12,092 bases of DNA from assembly GCA_964354375.1 (NCBI GenBank), contig CAYGZQ010000031.1, forward strand, positions 1-12,092, given 5' to 3'. Shown here one piece after another: positions 1 through 6,054 of the stretch. The stretch is from CAYGZQ01 sp964354375 [NCBI: uncultured Planctomycetota bacterium]. GTDB lineage: Bacteria > JAJVIF01 > JAPKYR01. Made by a program: the position numbers and the translations under genes. The number at the start of each line of letters is the position of its first letter. The first letter of the stretch is position 1. Below the pieces are notes generated by a model. The model was not told the DNA's origin. It saw only the letters and a list, made by a program, of their open reading frames with translations, and ran no database searches.

Positions 1-1935
1 TTCGCCAGATACGCTGCGACAATCAACAATGATAAGTCGGCTCCCAATGGAACATATAAATGCCTTGTCAGCGTTGAGGACAACTCCAACGACCCCGTGG
101 GCAAACCCTGGCTGGATTTGACGGCATATCAGATTATTGATGTAACTGTTTCGCCGGAGTTCAACCTGACCGAGGTCACACCCCCCTGGTTGAACGGAGC
201 TACGCTGGATTACGAGATATACGGGAATTACCTTTACATGTCCGCCGCTTTCAATGGGATTCAGGTTTTCGACATCAGCGATCCGGCGAATCCTCTCTGG
301 GTCAGGAACATTCCCACAGGCACAGATCACCTGGTGTCCGATCTGGTGATCTGGGACGGTTACATTTACGCCGCGGTATTTGGTGCCGATCTCGTCGTGA
401 TTGACATCGATCCCCTGATGGACGCGCACGTCGTGAAAGTAGTAAGTACAACGGGCGCACCGTTTGCGATAGACAACAACGGGGCCACGCTGTACATGGC
501 GACCGCGACATACCCGGACGGACTCGTGGAGATCTTCGATATCTCCAACCCGACTGAGCCGGTGATTGTCAATTCCGTTTCCTATGCAGGATATCCTTAT
601 GAAATCAGGTACAGCAACGGTTACGCTTACGTGGCCGCCCAGTCGGGAGGCCTGTCCGTGCTCGATGTCGATCCCCCCGAGACCGCGTCGGTTGTTGCGA
701 CTATCACCACCGCGGGCGATTTCACGGGGGTCTGGGTCGACGGGGCATATGCATACGTCACAGCCGGTATGGGCCTCCACATCGTCGACATCGATCCTCC
801 GGAGACCGCTTCGATTCTCAAATCGGTCGACATGCCGACACAGGCACATGACGTCACGACGTACGGCGGGTATGCCTATGTCGCCGACACCGATATGGGC
901 GCTCAGATTGTCGACATCGATCCTCCCGGCTCTGCCGCCATAGTCGGCTCCTTCACCTGTCATTTCTGGCCTACCGAGTGCCTTGCCGAAGGCGACACGC
1001 TGTTCGTCGGAGCGCAGGGCGGAACCATGGTGCTGGACCTTACCGACCCCGCATCGCCCGTGACTCTGAAGGCCCTTGACTATCCCGGACAGCTGCGCAG
1101 CCTGGGCATAGCGGGTGATCGCGTGATCGGCGCGAATTCGGACGGAGGAACGATTATCGTCGATGCTGCTGTCCCCTCCTCCGCGGTTGTGTCCAACGTC
1201 GTCCCGACCAGCATGACATATCTGGTCACCGTGGATGGGAATTATGCCTACGCGCTGGGCAATGATTTGTCGATCATAGACCTTACTACGCCGGGATCCG
1301 AGACCGTGGTTAAGACAATGTCGTACCCCGGCAGCCGGGACGGCATAGTGGTGTCGGGCGGATACGCGTACGCGGCCGGAGGCGATGACGGGCTGCTGAT
1401 ATACGATGTCGATCCGCCGGCCTCTGCGTCACTGGTCAGCTCCACACTCGTGTCCGGCGGCTATGTCTCATCTGTGGGAATGACGGGGGGCTATGCCTAT
1501 GTCGGGACTTACGATGCCGTGAAGAACAACGTCATTGTTGTGGATGTCGCTGATCCCGCAGCCCCTGTCGAGATGCTCACCGTCCCGCTTACTTTCGAGG
1601 CCTATGATTTCGCCTTTTGGGGCAACTATGCGTTCGTAGCCAACGAGGACGCGGGTCTGACCGTCATCGACATTTCCGATCCGTTGTCGGCCTCCGTCGT
1701 GGGCTCCACCGATCTGTCCGGGTTCGCAGCCGAATCAATCGAGCTCCTGAACGGCTACGCCTTCGTCCTTGACTACTCGGTCGGGCTCATAGTGGTTGAC
1801 ATCTCCGACCCCTTGGCGCCGTCCGAGGTGGCGAATCTGAATGTCGACGGCTACAAGTATGAACTCGCGATGACCGACAATTATGCGTACATCGCCTGCG
1901 TAAGCAGCGGCCTCCACATCGTCAGCCTCTGGTGA
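1..1935 (+). CDS. LVIVD-repeat beta-propeller protein, 5'-truncated by window edge
   Basis: The frame is open from base 1, so the gene starts upstream; the GTG at 97 is internal. The first ~50 residues (to about IIDVTV) look like the end of a preceding all-beta domain. After that I count 14 units of about 40 residues. Each pairs a 'G-Y-AYV' strand with an 'L-VIDISDPxxPxxV' or 'IVDIDPPETASVV' strand, which is the LVIVD repeat signature. Fourteen units would fit two seven-bladed propellers. LVIVD proteins are typically secreted or cell-surface proteins; their ligands are generally unknown. The signal peptide would lie outside the window. The protein ends right after the last blade (...GLHIVSLW), with no visible C-terminal anchor or sorting domain. 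No enzyme motif is seen. It is followed 20 bp later by repeat copy A, which may separate it transcriptionally from the next region. Confidence 0.9.
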   Translation, partial: FARYAATINNDKSAPNGTYKCLVSVEDNSNDPVGKPWLDLTAYQIIDVTVSPEFNLTEVTPPWLNGATLDYEIYGNYLYMSAAFNGIQVFDISDPANPLWVRNIPTGTDHLVSDLVIWDGYIYAAVFGADLVVIDIDPLMDAHVVKVVSTTGAPFAIDNNGATLYMATATYPDGLVEIFDISNPTEPVIVNSVSYAGYPYEIRYSNGYAYVAAQSGGLSVLDVDPPETASVVATITTAGDFTGVWVDGAYAYVTAGMGLHIVDIDPPETASILKSVDMPTQAHDVTTYGGYAYVADTDMGAQIVDIDPPGSAAIVGSFTCHFWPTECLAEGDTLFVGAQGGTMVLDLTDPASPVTLKALDYPGQLRSLGIAGDRVIGANSDGGTIIVDAAVPSSAVVSNVVPTSMTYLVTVDGNYAYALGNDLSIIDLTTPGSETVVKTMSYPGSRDGIVVSGGYAYAAGGDDGLLIYDVDPPASASLVSSTLVSGGYVSSVGMTGGYAYVGTYDAVKNNVIVVDVADPAAPVEMLTVPLTFEAYDFAFWGNYAFVANEDAGLTVIDISDPLSASVVGSTDLSGFAAESIELLNGYAFVLDYSVGLIVVDISDPLAPSEVANLNVDGYKYELAMTDNYAYIACVSSGLHIVSLW

Positions 1936-1955
1936 GTCTCGCAACGCCACGACAT

Positions 1956-2109
1956 GTAGCCCGGCATCCCATTTCGCGATGATCTCCCGGTTTCCCCAAG
2001 CCTTGCCGAAATGGGATGCCGGGACGCCTTTTTCCGAACCCGGGAACCTGTTTCCATCGGAGCTGCAGCGCATTCGCACGCCTATCATGGAAACAGGTTC
2101 CCGGGCTAC
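1956..2109. repeat. Two-hairpin BIME-like repeat, copy A (complete)
   Basis: The element is bounded by GTAGCCCGG on the left and its reverse complement CCGGGCTAC on the right. Hairpin 1 has perfect 17-nt arms at 1960-1976 (CCCGGCATCCCATTTCG) and 2007-2023, with a 30-nt loop. Hairpin 2 has perfect 19-nt arms at 2039-2057 (CCCGGGAACCTGTTTCCAT) and 2087-2105, with a 29-nt loop. The linker is T-rich (GACGCCTTTTTCCGAA). Each hairpin carries a GTAG foot on its outer side, so the two units point in opposite directions, as REP pairs do in BIMEs. GTAG feet are known as part of the recognition signal of REP-associated tyrosine transposases; no such gene is in the window. It lies in the spacer after the LVIVD gene. 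Confidence 0.88.
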
Positions 2110-2138
2110 TTACTTTGTCAAAGGCATGGGGACCGTCT

Positions 2139-2161
2139 AAAATGCATTTCCATTGCATTTT
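2139..2161. promoter_or_regulatory. Operator-like dyad upstream of the ATPase remnant
   Basis: Perfect 8-nt inverted repeat AAAATGCA (2139-2146), 7-nt spacer, TGCATTTT (2154-2161). A -10-like GATAAT (2166-2171) follows at once, and the remnant's start codon lies 27 bp beyond the dyad. The spacing suits a repressor site over the promoter of the destroyed gene. The regulator is unknown. Confidence 0.45.
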
Positions 2162-2187
2162 TGACGATAATATGTATCGGAGGAGTC

Positions 2188-2241
2188 ATGTACATCCCGC
2201 GAACGCTGGAGACCTTCATCAGGAAAGCCTCAAGACAACAT
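2188..2241 (+). pseudogene. 5' remnant of an AAA/DUF4143-type ATPase gene, cut off by repeat B
   Basis: A strong ribosome site (GGAGGAG at 2179-2185) precedes ATG 2188. The first 17 codons read MYIPRTLETFIRKASRQ. This matches the usual start of the AAA_14/DUF4143 ATPases, where a similar peptide is followed by a strand and the Walker A motif (PVVLLTGPRQVGKTT). Here the reading runs straight into GTAGCCCGG of repeat copy B, and no P-loop or later part of the gene is present. The regulatory region, ribosome site and start are therefore intact while the body is lost. The family call rests on 17 residues from memory. It could be a chance short ORF, but start-site quality and wording make that less likely. 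Confidence 0.5.
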
Positions 2242-2328
2242 GTAGCCCGGCATCCCATTTCGCGATGATCCCGCGGTTTCTTCTCACCTTCCCGAAATGG
2301 GATGCCGGGACGCCTCTTCCCGAACTAC
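2242..2328. repeat. BIME-like repeat, copy B (half element, hairpin 1 only)
   Basis: GTAGCCCGG begins at 2242. Hairpin 1 arms at 2246-2262 and 2293-2309 are identical to those of copy A, and the loop is nearly the same (CGATGATC...CGGTTTC). Beyond the linker (GACGCCTCTTCCCGAA) the sequence jumps directly to CTACTT, the right end of the element. Hairpin 2 is therefore cleanly missing, as from an internal deletion or a single-REP insertion. It lies between the ATPase remnant and the stop codon of the convergent PD-(D/E)XK gene. Confidence 0.85.
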
Positions 2329-2333
2329 TTCTG

Positions 2334-2801
2334 TTACCCGTCGAAATCCCTCAGTAGATGGAAGTTGTCTCTGTATCTCTCAAACTTGGGTCTAGGGACC
2401 ACCTTGCCGGTCTTCCGGCTGTGGTTCGTGAATACAATCATGTATCTTCCTACGCCTTTCCCCGACTTCACCCTATTGGCCTCTTTCACGAGCTCCAGCG
2501 ACGGAACGACCCAATAGCAGTCGGCCTGCTCGGAATAGAAGATAAAGAAGAAATTGCGCCGAGGCTTCCGGACCTCCATAGCTGCGAATCTACCGGCGTT
2601 TCTTGGACGACATTCCTTTGATCTCGCCTTGATCTGGATGTCCATGTACACGGGCTTGCCGGATACTTCCTTCCTGATCACGCAGTCAATCTGCTGGTCA
2701 TCTACGAGCGTCAGGTAGACATCGAAACCTTCTCTCAACAGACGGGCGATAGCCGCAAACTCCTCACGTTTTCCAAATGACGCTGCATCTCTGTAAGGCA
2801 T
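2334..2801 (-). CDS. PD-(D/E)XK nuclease-like protein, 155 aa
   Basis: Start chosen at ATG 2801-2799 because GGGAGG lies 7 nt upstream; the frame stays open further 5' into the preceding gene, but those codons read as antisense of nothing conserved. The protein has the order of a PD-(D/E)XK fold: an N-terminal helix with E14 (GKREEFAAIARLL), a strand 'FDVYLTLVDDQQIDCVIR' carrying D39, and the strand 'VYMDIQIKAR' carrying Q56-x-K58. This gives the E...D...(E/Q)xK constellation of this nuclease superfamily. The rest (NFFFIFYSEQADCYWVVPS) looks like the strand-rich second half seen in small single-domain members. No membrane segment or signal peptide. It starts 34 bp after the stop of the DUF4209 gene, so it is probably co-transcribed with it. 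The nuclease call rests on motif pattern; substrate is unknown, and a structural or inactive member is possible. Confidence 0.72.
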   Translation of the reverse strand: MPYRDAASFGKREEFAAIARLLREGFDVYLTLVDDQQIDCVIRKEVSGKPVYMDIQIKARSKECRPRNAGRFAAMEVRKPRRNFFFIFYSEQADCYWVVPSLELVKEANRVKSGKGVGRYMIVFTNHSRKTGKVVPRPKFERYRDNFHLLRDFDG

Positions 2802-2835
2802 TCTTATCCTCCCGCTACTGCTCAGGGCTGTGCGC

Positions 2836-4722
2836 CTATCGTTTTTCCTCTTTCGGCGAAAAGCCGGGAGAGAGCCTGTGAAAATGAGTTGAGCTCGTGT
2901 CGACAGGATAGATAGCGGAATAGGTGCCCCGCACAACCAGCCTCAGTGCGAGCCACAAGAAGTAGTTGCCGATACCGCGACTAAGAAAGGGATCGATCAA
3001 ACCGTGGGCAACAACGTTACGCAGGTTTGCTCCGCCTTTCTCTTTGTCGATTAGAAGAACCCGAAGCTCGAAAAGCATGCCCTCCCCAAATACCCTCTCG
3101 ATAACAGCACCTCCGTCACCTCGGAGCAGAGTGCCCAGATCGTGCTCATTCTGAATTCTGGAGTCATCTCCGCTTGCGCTCGTTACCTTCACGCCGTTGC
3201 TCGCGATGACAGTCCTCAACGAATGCTCGATCTGCGGCAGCAGGAAGTGCGTGCACGCAAGCCAATCGCCTAGAAAGCCGGCCTTGAAACCCCGGAAGTA
3301 GACTTCCTCCCTCCCTCTCGGTATGAAGGCGTTGTTGAACAGCACCTGCGTTAGGCCAAGATCGAATTCGCGGCAACTCTGCATAATCTCGATTCTTGCC
3401 GCGTCTATGTATGAGGCCCCATAAGCTTCCTGCAGGAATCTCGCCTTCTCGTACATATGCGCCTCGATTCCTCGTTCTACCAGCTCTGGATCACTGCCGA
3501 TTGCGCTGGGCGGAATAGAGATGAGATTGCCGAATGCATCGAATGTCTGTCGCGTGACCAGCGAGAACAGAGGGTACCGCTTGATCTCCTCTTCTACGAG
3601 CTTCCTGATATCCGCCTTGGGTACAAATGGTAGATCGCCAAGAAGCAAGAGTGCCATGACAATGTCTTTCCCGGCAACAAGCTTCCTCCCGATTTCCACG
3701 AGATTCGAAATATCTGTCGTCCTGACGAGCGATTTCATCTCAGAGAGGCTCTGTTTGCGCAGTTCCTTGAGGTTGAGCTCAAACGCATCTACTTTCTCCC
3801 TCTGACCGCCAGCTCTTCTGTATGCCTCGATTGTTCTCCCAAGATGATGGGCAAGCTGCAGAGCGGCAGCGCCATCTTGTCTGTGGCTCAAGTATTGCTT
3901 CTCAACACACTGGGCCAGCTTGAGTCTCACGAGTCTTGCCTTGTCTTCTTCACCTAGTCCAAGCCACACCTTCTCTGCAAGAGTCAGCATCCCCTCAGCA
4001 GCGCGGCATTCCTCCTCAGTCGCCGGGCTATCTGCCAACTGCTCGATCTCCGCAGCAAGTGCAGCCGGTTCCTCCGTTAGATGATACTCGCATATGAGCC
4101 TCAGGATGCTGTAGCTGAGGAAATCCTTTCCTCGACACATCCTGCTCTTGAGGTCATACAATGGAGCAGAACAGGGGCTCGGTCCATCTCTATCGAGCCT
4201 GGCAAAGTGCCCGATCTGGCAGGCCCTTTCTAAGCGCTCAATTACCCTGTACTGATCCAGTCCATCGCCTGTGGCTAGCAGTGCATCTGCGGATTTCAGG
4301 TAACTCTCTACTGCACACCTTCCGAGCTCTTGGTGCTTTCTGCGATCCCATGCTATGTCGTAAATCCGCGCCCTGAACTCAGGATCATTAGTGCATTCGG
4401 CCAGGTAGACCAAGACATCCAGATTGTGTTCCTCGAAGTCACCAGGCAGAGGCGTCCGGTTTCCTCCGAAGACCATTGTAGGTATGTATGGGCCGTGTCC
4501 ATCTGAGGCCCTCACCGAGAAGTCAAAGGCAGCCTGTATCAGACGATAGACCGCTGCTTCCTCGGCATGGCCATCCTTTTCTGCCAGCTTGCGAGCTTGC
4601 TCAAATGCTGATGAGTAGGCGAGACAGTCGCGGTTCGCCGTATCGTCTAAGATGGCTCTCCACCGAGTGGAGTCGACCAGCTTGCGGGTGATGAATCCGA
4701 AGTGACCAGCTTTCTCTCCCAT
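2836..4722 (-). CDS. DUF4209 domain protein with HEPN-type RNxxAHG motif, 628 aa
   Basis: Large soluble, mostly helical protein. The N-terminal ~450 residues are Leu/Ala/Glu-rich and look like helical repeats. The C-terminal region contains 'ANLRNVVAHG' with R568, N569 and H573, matching the RNxxxHG hallmark of DUF4209. This is also an R-x4-H motif, the catalytic signature of HEPN ribonucleases. A further conserved-looking patch is 'LACTHFLLPQIEHSLR' about 80 residues earlier, as in other HEPN domains where the partner helix precedes the motif. No signal peptide; cytoplasmic. Start ATG 4722 has GGAG 10 nt upstream. It lies between a GIY-YIG gene (92 bp upstream) and a PD-(D/E)XK-like gene (34 bp downstream) on the same strand. 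RNase activity is inference from the motif; DUF4209 has no function I can state as established. Confidence 0.75.
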   Translation of the reverse strand: MGEKAGHFGFITRKLVDSTRWRAILDDTANRDCLAYSSAFEQARKLAEKDGHAEEAAVYRLIQAAFDFSVRASDGHGPYIPTMVFGGNRTPLPGDFEEHNLDVLVYLAECTNDPEFRARIYDIAWDRRKHQELGRCAVESYLKSADALLATGDGLDQYRVIERLERACQIGHFARLDRDGPSPCSAPLYDLKSRMCRGKDFLSYSILRLICEYHLTEEPAALAAEIEQLADSPATEEECRAAEGMLTLAEKVWLGLGEEDKARLVRLKLAQCVEKQYLSHRQDGAAALQLAHHLGRTIEAYRRAGGQREKVDAFELNLKELRKQSLSEMKSLVRTTDISNLVEIGRKLVAGKDIVMALLLLGDLPFVPKADIRKLVEEEIKRYPLFSLVTRQTFDAFGNLISIPPSAIGSDPELVERGIEAHMYEKARFLQEAYGASYIDAARIEIMQSCREFDLGLTQVLFNNAFIPRGREEVYFRGFKAGFLGDWLACTHFLLPQIEHSLRTVIASNGVKVTSASGDDSRIQNEHDLGTLLRGDGGAVIERVFGEGMLFELRVLLIDKEKGGANLRNVVAHGLIDPFLSRGIGNYFLWLALRLVVRGTYSAIYPVDTSSTHFHRLSPGFSPKEEKR

Positions 4723-4779
4723 TCTCGTCTCCGACCGCCGAACTTCCTGTTCTGCCGATCAAATCCTACTTCGCACCCC

Positions 4780-4799
4780 CACTCGCTTACCGGCGAGTG
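4780..4799 (-). terminator. Small hairpin between the GIY-YIG and DUF4209 genes
   Basis: Inverted repeat CACTCGC (4780-4786) / GCGAGTG (4793-4799) with a 6-nt loop, 15 bp past the GIY-YIG stop. There is no T-tract, so it could be an attenuator or RNA-processing structure as easily as a terminator. Confidence 0.25.
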
Positions 4800-4814
4800 A
4801 GAACCGGAGCATTG

Positions 4815-5057
4815 TCACCACAGATGCCGGTTCGCAAAGGCACGGCCCGAGCCTGACTTCAGGTACCTCTCGAAAGCCACGGCCTTCGTATCATCATCGA
4901 ATCTGACCGCGACCACGTTTCTCCATGGTCTGAACTTGGAGGTGTGGGGCGACTTGCCGGCGTTGTGTGCTTCCAGACGCTCCTTCAGGTTGGATGTCAA
5001 ACCGATATAGCGTTGCTGCGGATGGCTGATGCTCTGGAGAAGGTAGACGGATTTCAC
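4815..5057 (-). CDS. GIY-YIG nuclease-superfamily protein, 80 aa
   Basis: Start chosen at GTG 5057-5055: AGGAGG ends 6 nt before it and the product then begins VKSVYLLQ, the usual N-terminus. The upstream ATG at 5093 would add 12 residues with no family resemblance. Motifs: 'VYLL' and 'YIG' (Y17-G19) form the GIY-YIG pair, R27 in 'LKERL' matches the catalytic arginine, and E63 in 'AFERYLKSGSG' the metal-binding glutamate. Length is typical of the stand-alone small GIY-YIG proteins (UPF0213/YhbQ-like), which have no clear substrate; some homologues are DNA nucleases. It is the first of three minus-strand nuclease-like genes and sits 221 bp from the tmRNA 3' end. Whether it shares a transcript with the next two genes is open. 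Confidence 0.9.
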   Translation of the reverse strand: MKSVYLLQSISHPQQRYIGLTSNLKERLEAHNAGKSPHTSKFRPWRNVVAVRFDDDTKAVAFERYLKSGSGRAFANRHLW

Positions 5058-5127
5058 ACTAGACCTCCTAAGTCGCTGTCTGTCGAATTTCACGTCTCAT
5101 CCCCTGCGTTTCCAGTCAACGGAATAA

Positions 5128-5174
5128 GCCCTCCGTCGCTCAGTTTCGCTTCGCTCAACTGAGCTATGGAGGGC
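5128..5174. repeat. Interrupted palindrome between tmRNA and the GIY-YIG gene
   Basis: GCCCTCC (5128-5134) and GCTCAGTT (5138-5145) pair with AACTGAGC (5157-5164) and GGAGGGC (5168-5174). Each pair of stems is separated by a 3-nt internal loop (GTC/TAT), and the terminal loop is 11 nt. Fifteen base pairs in a regular stem suggest a dispersed repeat or a structured 5' leader or terminator. A copy elsewhere in the genome would settle it. Confidence 0.6.
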
Positions 5175-5279
5175 AGCCTTCGCTCGGAGAACTCTATCGA
5201 TTGGCTGCCAGCCGCACTTCGGAAGCTGGCTTGCCAGCCGTAGCTCGGAGAACTCGCCAGAGTTCTCCGAGCGAAGGCT
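5175..5279. repeat. Long inverted repeat abutting the tmRNA 3' end
   Basis: Two perfect 21-nt arms face each other at 5175-5195 and 5259-5279; the right arm begins at the terminal A of the tmRNA CCA. Inside, a second copy of the motif at 5243-5255 pairs perfectly with 5260-5272 (13 bp, GCCA loop). The space between holds further short dyads (GGCTGCCAGCC, GCTGGCTTGCCAGC). On the tmRNA strand the 13-bp hairpin would form a few bases past the mature end and could act as a terminator or processing signal, although no T-tract follows. The three related copies of CTCGGAGAACTC suggest local duplication or a mobile palindrome. Confidence 0.7.
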
Positions 5280-5633
5280 GGTGGAGGCGGCGGGAGTTGA
5301 ACCCGCGTCCGATATAGCCCCGGGGACGCCATCTACGCGTGTAGTCTCCCGGTTTGATCTCGACCGCTGCGCTCCCGGAGACCGGATCGCATCGGTCCAG
5401 CCCGCGTCGTTCTTTCGCCCTGTCCAGCGGGCACGGACAGGGCGGCAACCGTTAATGGGTGATGCCCCCTTTGGGGCTAACGGTCAACCCCGCGGAGACA
5501 GCCGCCTAAAGATTAAGCGGCAAGAGCGTAGTTGTTGCCAGTTGTTATGGCTTACCACCGTTTAACGGGATGGGTGGGATCCCGACGCGCCGGCAGCCCT
5601 TCAAGCTATACCGTCGAAACCCGTTACGCCCCC
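5279..5633 (-). ncRNA. ssrA: tmRNA (transfer-messenger RNA)
   Basis: Read on the minus strand, the 5' end GGGGGCG(5633-5627) pairs with CGCCTCC near the 3' end, followed by A and encoded CCA (5281-5279). The 5' part continues with the tmRNA hallmark GGGTTTCGACGG. The 3' part has the T arm GCGGG-TTCAACT-CCCGC. The tag frame ends GCT CTT GCC GCT TAA (stop at 5515-5513). The most likely resume codon is GGC (5539-5537), preceded by AACT as in Bacillus subtilis tmRNA, giving the tag GNNYALAA after the charged Ala. A longer reading from GCC 5551 would be AITTGNNYALAA. Pseudoknot-forming pairs are visible between 5412 and 5500 (for example CGCCCTGTCC/GGACAGGGCG). It is a one-piece tmRNA, 355 nt, with SmpB it rescues stalled ribosomes. 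No convincing promoter upstream of 5633 is seen. Confidence 0.97.
5513..5539 (-). CDS. tmRNA proteolysis-tag reading frame (GNNYALAA)
   Basis: Eight codons plus TAA inside tmRNA. The C-terminal YALAA is the degron recognised by ClpXP-type proteases in many bacteria. The resume codon was picked by analogy with the AACU-GGC context in Bacillus; the frame is also open 12 nt further upstream, so the first residues are uncertain. Confidence 0.7.
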   Translation of the reverse strand, partial: GNNYALAA

Positions 5634-5722
5634 ACGATTCCAATGTGCATACAAAACCTTATGTTATATACCATTTTTTTCGCCTTTCCGGTAGACCAAT
5701 AACGGCTTCTGCGGTCAAACCT

Positions 5723-5770
5723 CACCCCCTTCCCCCCTCTCCACTCTTGTGGAGAGGGGGCTAGGGGGTG
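5723..5770. repeat. C/G-rich palindrome
   Basis: CCCCTCTCCAC (5734-5744) pairs with GTGGAGAGGGG (5749-5759) around a TCTT loop, and the outer CACCCCC (5723-5729) pairs with GGGGGTG (5764-5770). The sequence class (CACCCCCTTCCCCCCTCTCC and complement) recurs as a dispersed repeat in many uncultivated bacterial genomes, from memory. It sits 11 bp left of repeat copy C, forming a small repeat cluster between tmRNA and the ADP-ribosylglycohydrolase gene. Confidence 0.7.
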
Positions 5771-5781
5771 AAGCGGAGTAT

Positions 5782-5936
5782 GTGGCCCGGCATCCCATTT
5801 CGGTCGCGACCTCGAAACACGTCTGTGCCTTGCGGAAATGGGATGCCGGGACCTTTTTTTCCGAACCCGGGAACCTGTTTCCATCGGGATTGAAGCGGAG
5901 TCGCGCGGTTGTCGTGGAAACAGGTTCCCGGGCTAC
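5782..5936. repeat. Two-hairpin BIME-like repeat, copy C (complete)
   Basis: Left foot is GTGG rather than GTAG; the right end is CTAC. Hairpin 1 arms are at 5786-5801 and 5835-5850 (16 bp), hairpin 2 arms at 5866-5883 and 5915-5932 (18 bp). The arm sequences match copy A. The loop of hairpin 1 is unrelated to that of A and B and contains the 10-nt palindrome GGTCGCGACC (5802-5811). The loop of hairpin 2 is clearly homologous to those of A and D. The linker has a run of eight T's. Confidence 0.87.
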
Positions 5937-5959
5937 TTCTCGACATCATGGGTGCATGG

Positions 5960-5988
5960 TTGATTTCTCCCCCCGGCGCGTGTAGATT
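5960..5988 (+). promoter_or_regulatory. Candidate sigma70-type promoter for the ADP-ribosylglycohydrolase gene
   Basis: TTGATT (5960-5965), 17-nt spacer, TAGATT (5983-5988). It begins 23 bp past repeat copy C and would give a leader of about 60 nt before ATG 6055. The hexamers are imperfect. Confidence 0.35.
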
Positions 5989-6054
5989 CTCTTTCTCCCG
6001 ATTCGCATCACGACGCCGGATCGAGAACCGGTTAATCGCAAGGGGGCGCACGTC

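Noticed and set aside
1956-2109. Classical MITE with target-site duplication
   Set aside because: No direct repeats flank the copies; left and right flanks (ACAT, GTAT, GCAC against TTACT, TTCTC, TTTCT) do not match each other within a copy. The GTAG-foot REP model fits better.
5057-5093. Longer GIY-YIG start at ATG 5093
   Set aside because: The GTG at 5057 has AGGAGG at ideal distance and matches the family's N-terminus; the extra 12 residues do not.
5175-5279. Integration (att) site of a genomic island at the tmRNA 3' end
   Set aside because: The 21-nt repeat is inverted, not direct, and no integrase or second tmRNA 3' fragment is in the window.
5279-5350. Stand-alone tRNA gene (T-arm and CCA on the minus strand)
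   Set aside because: The T arm, CCA and matching acceptor strand belong to the 355-nt tmRNA; no anticodon arm is present.
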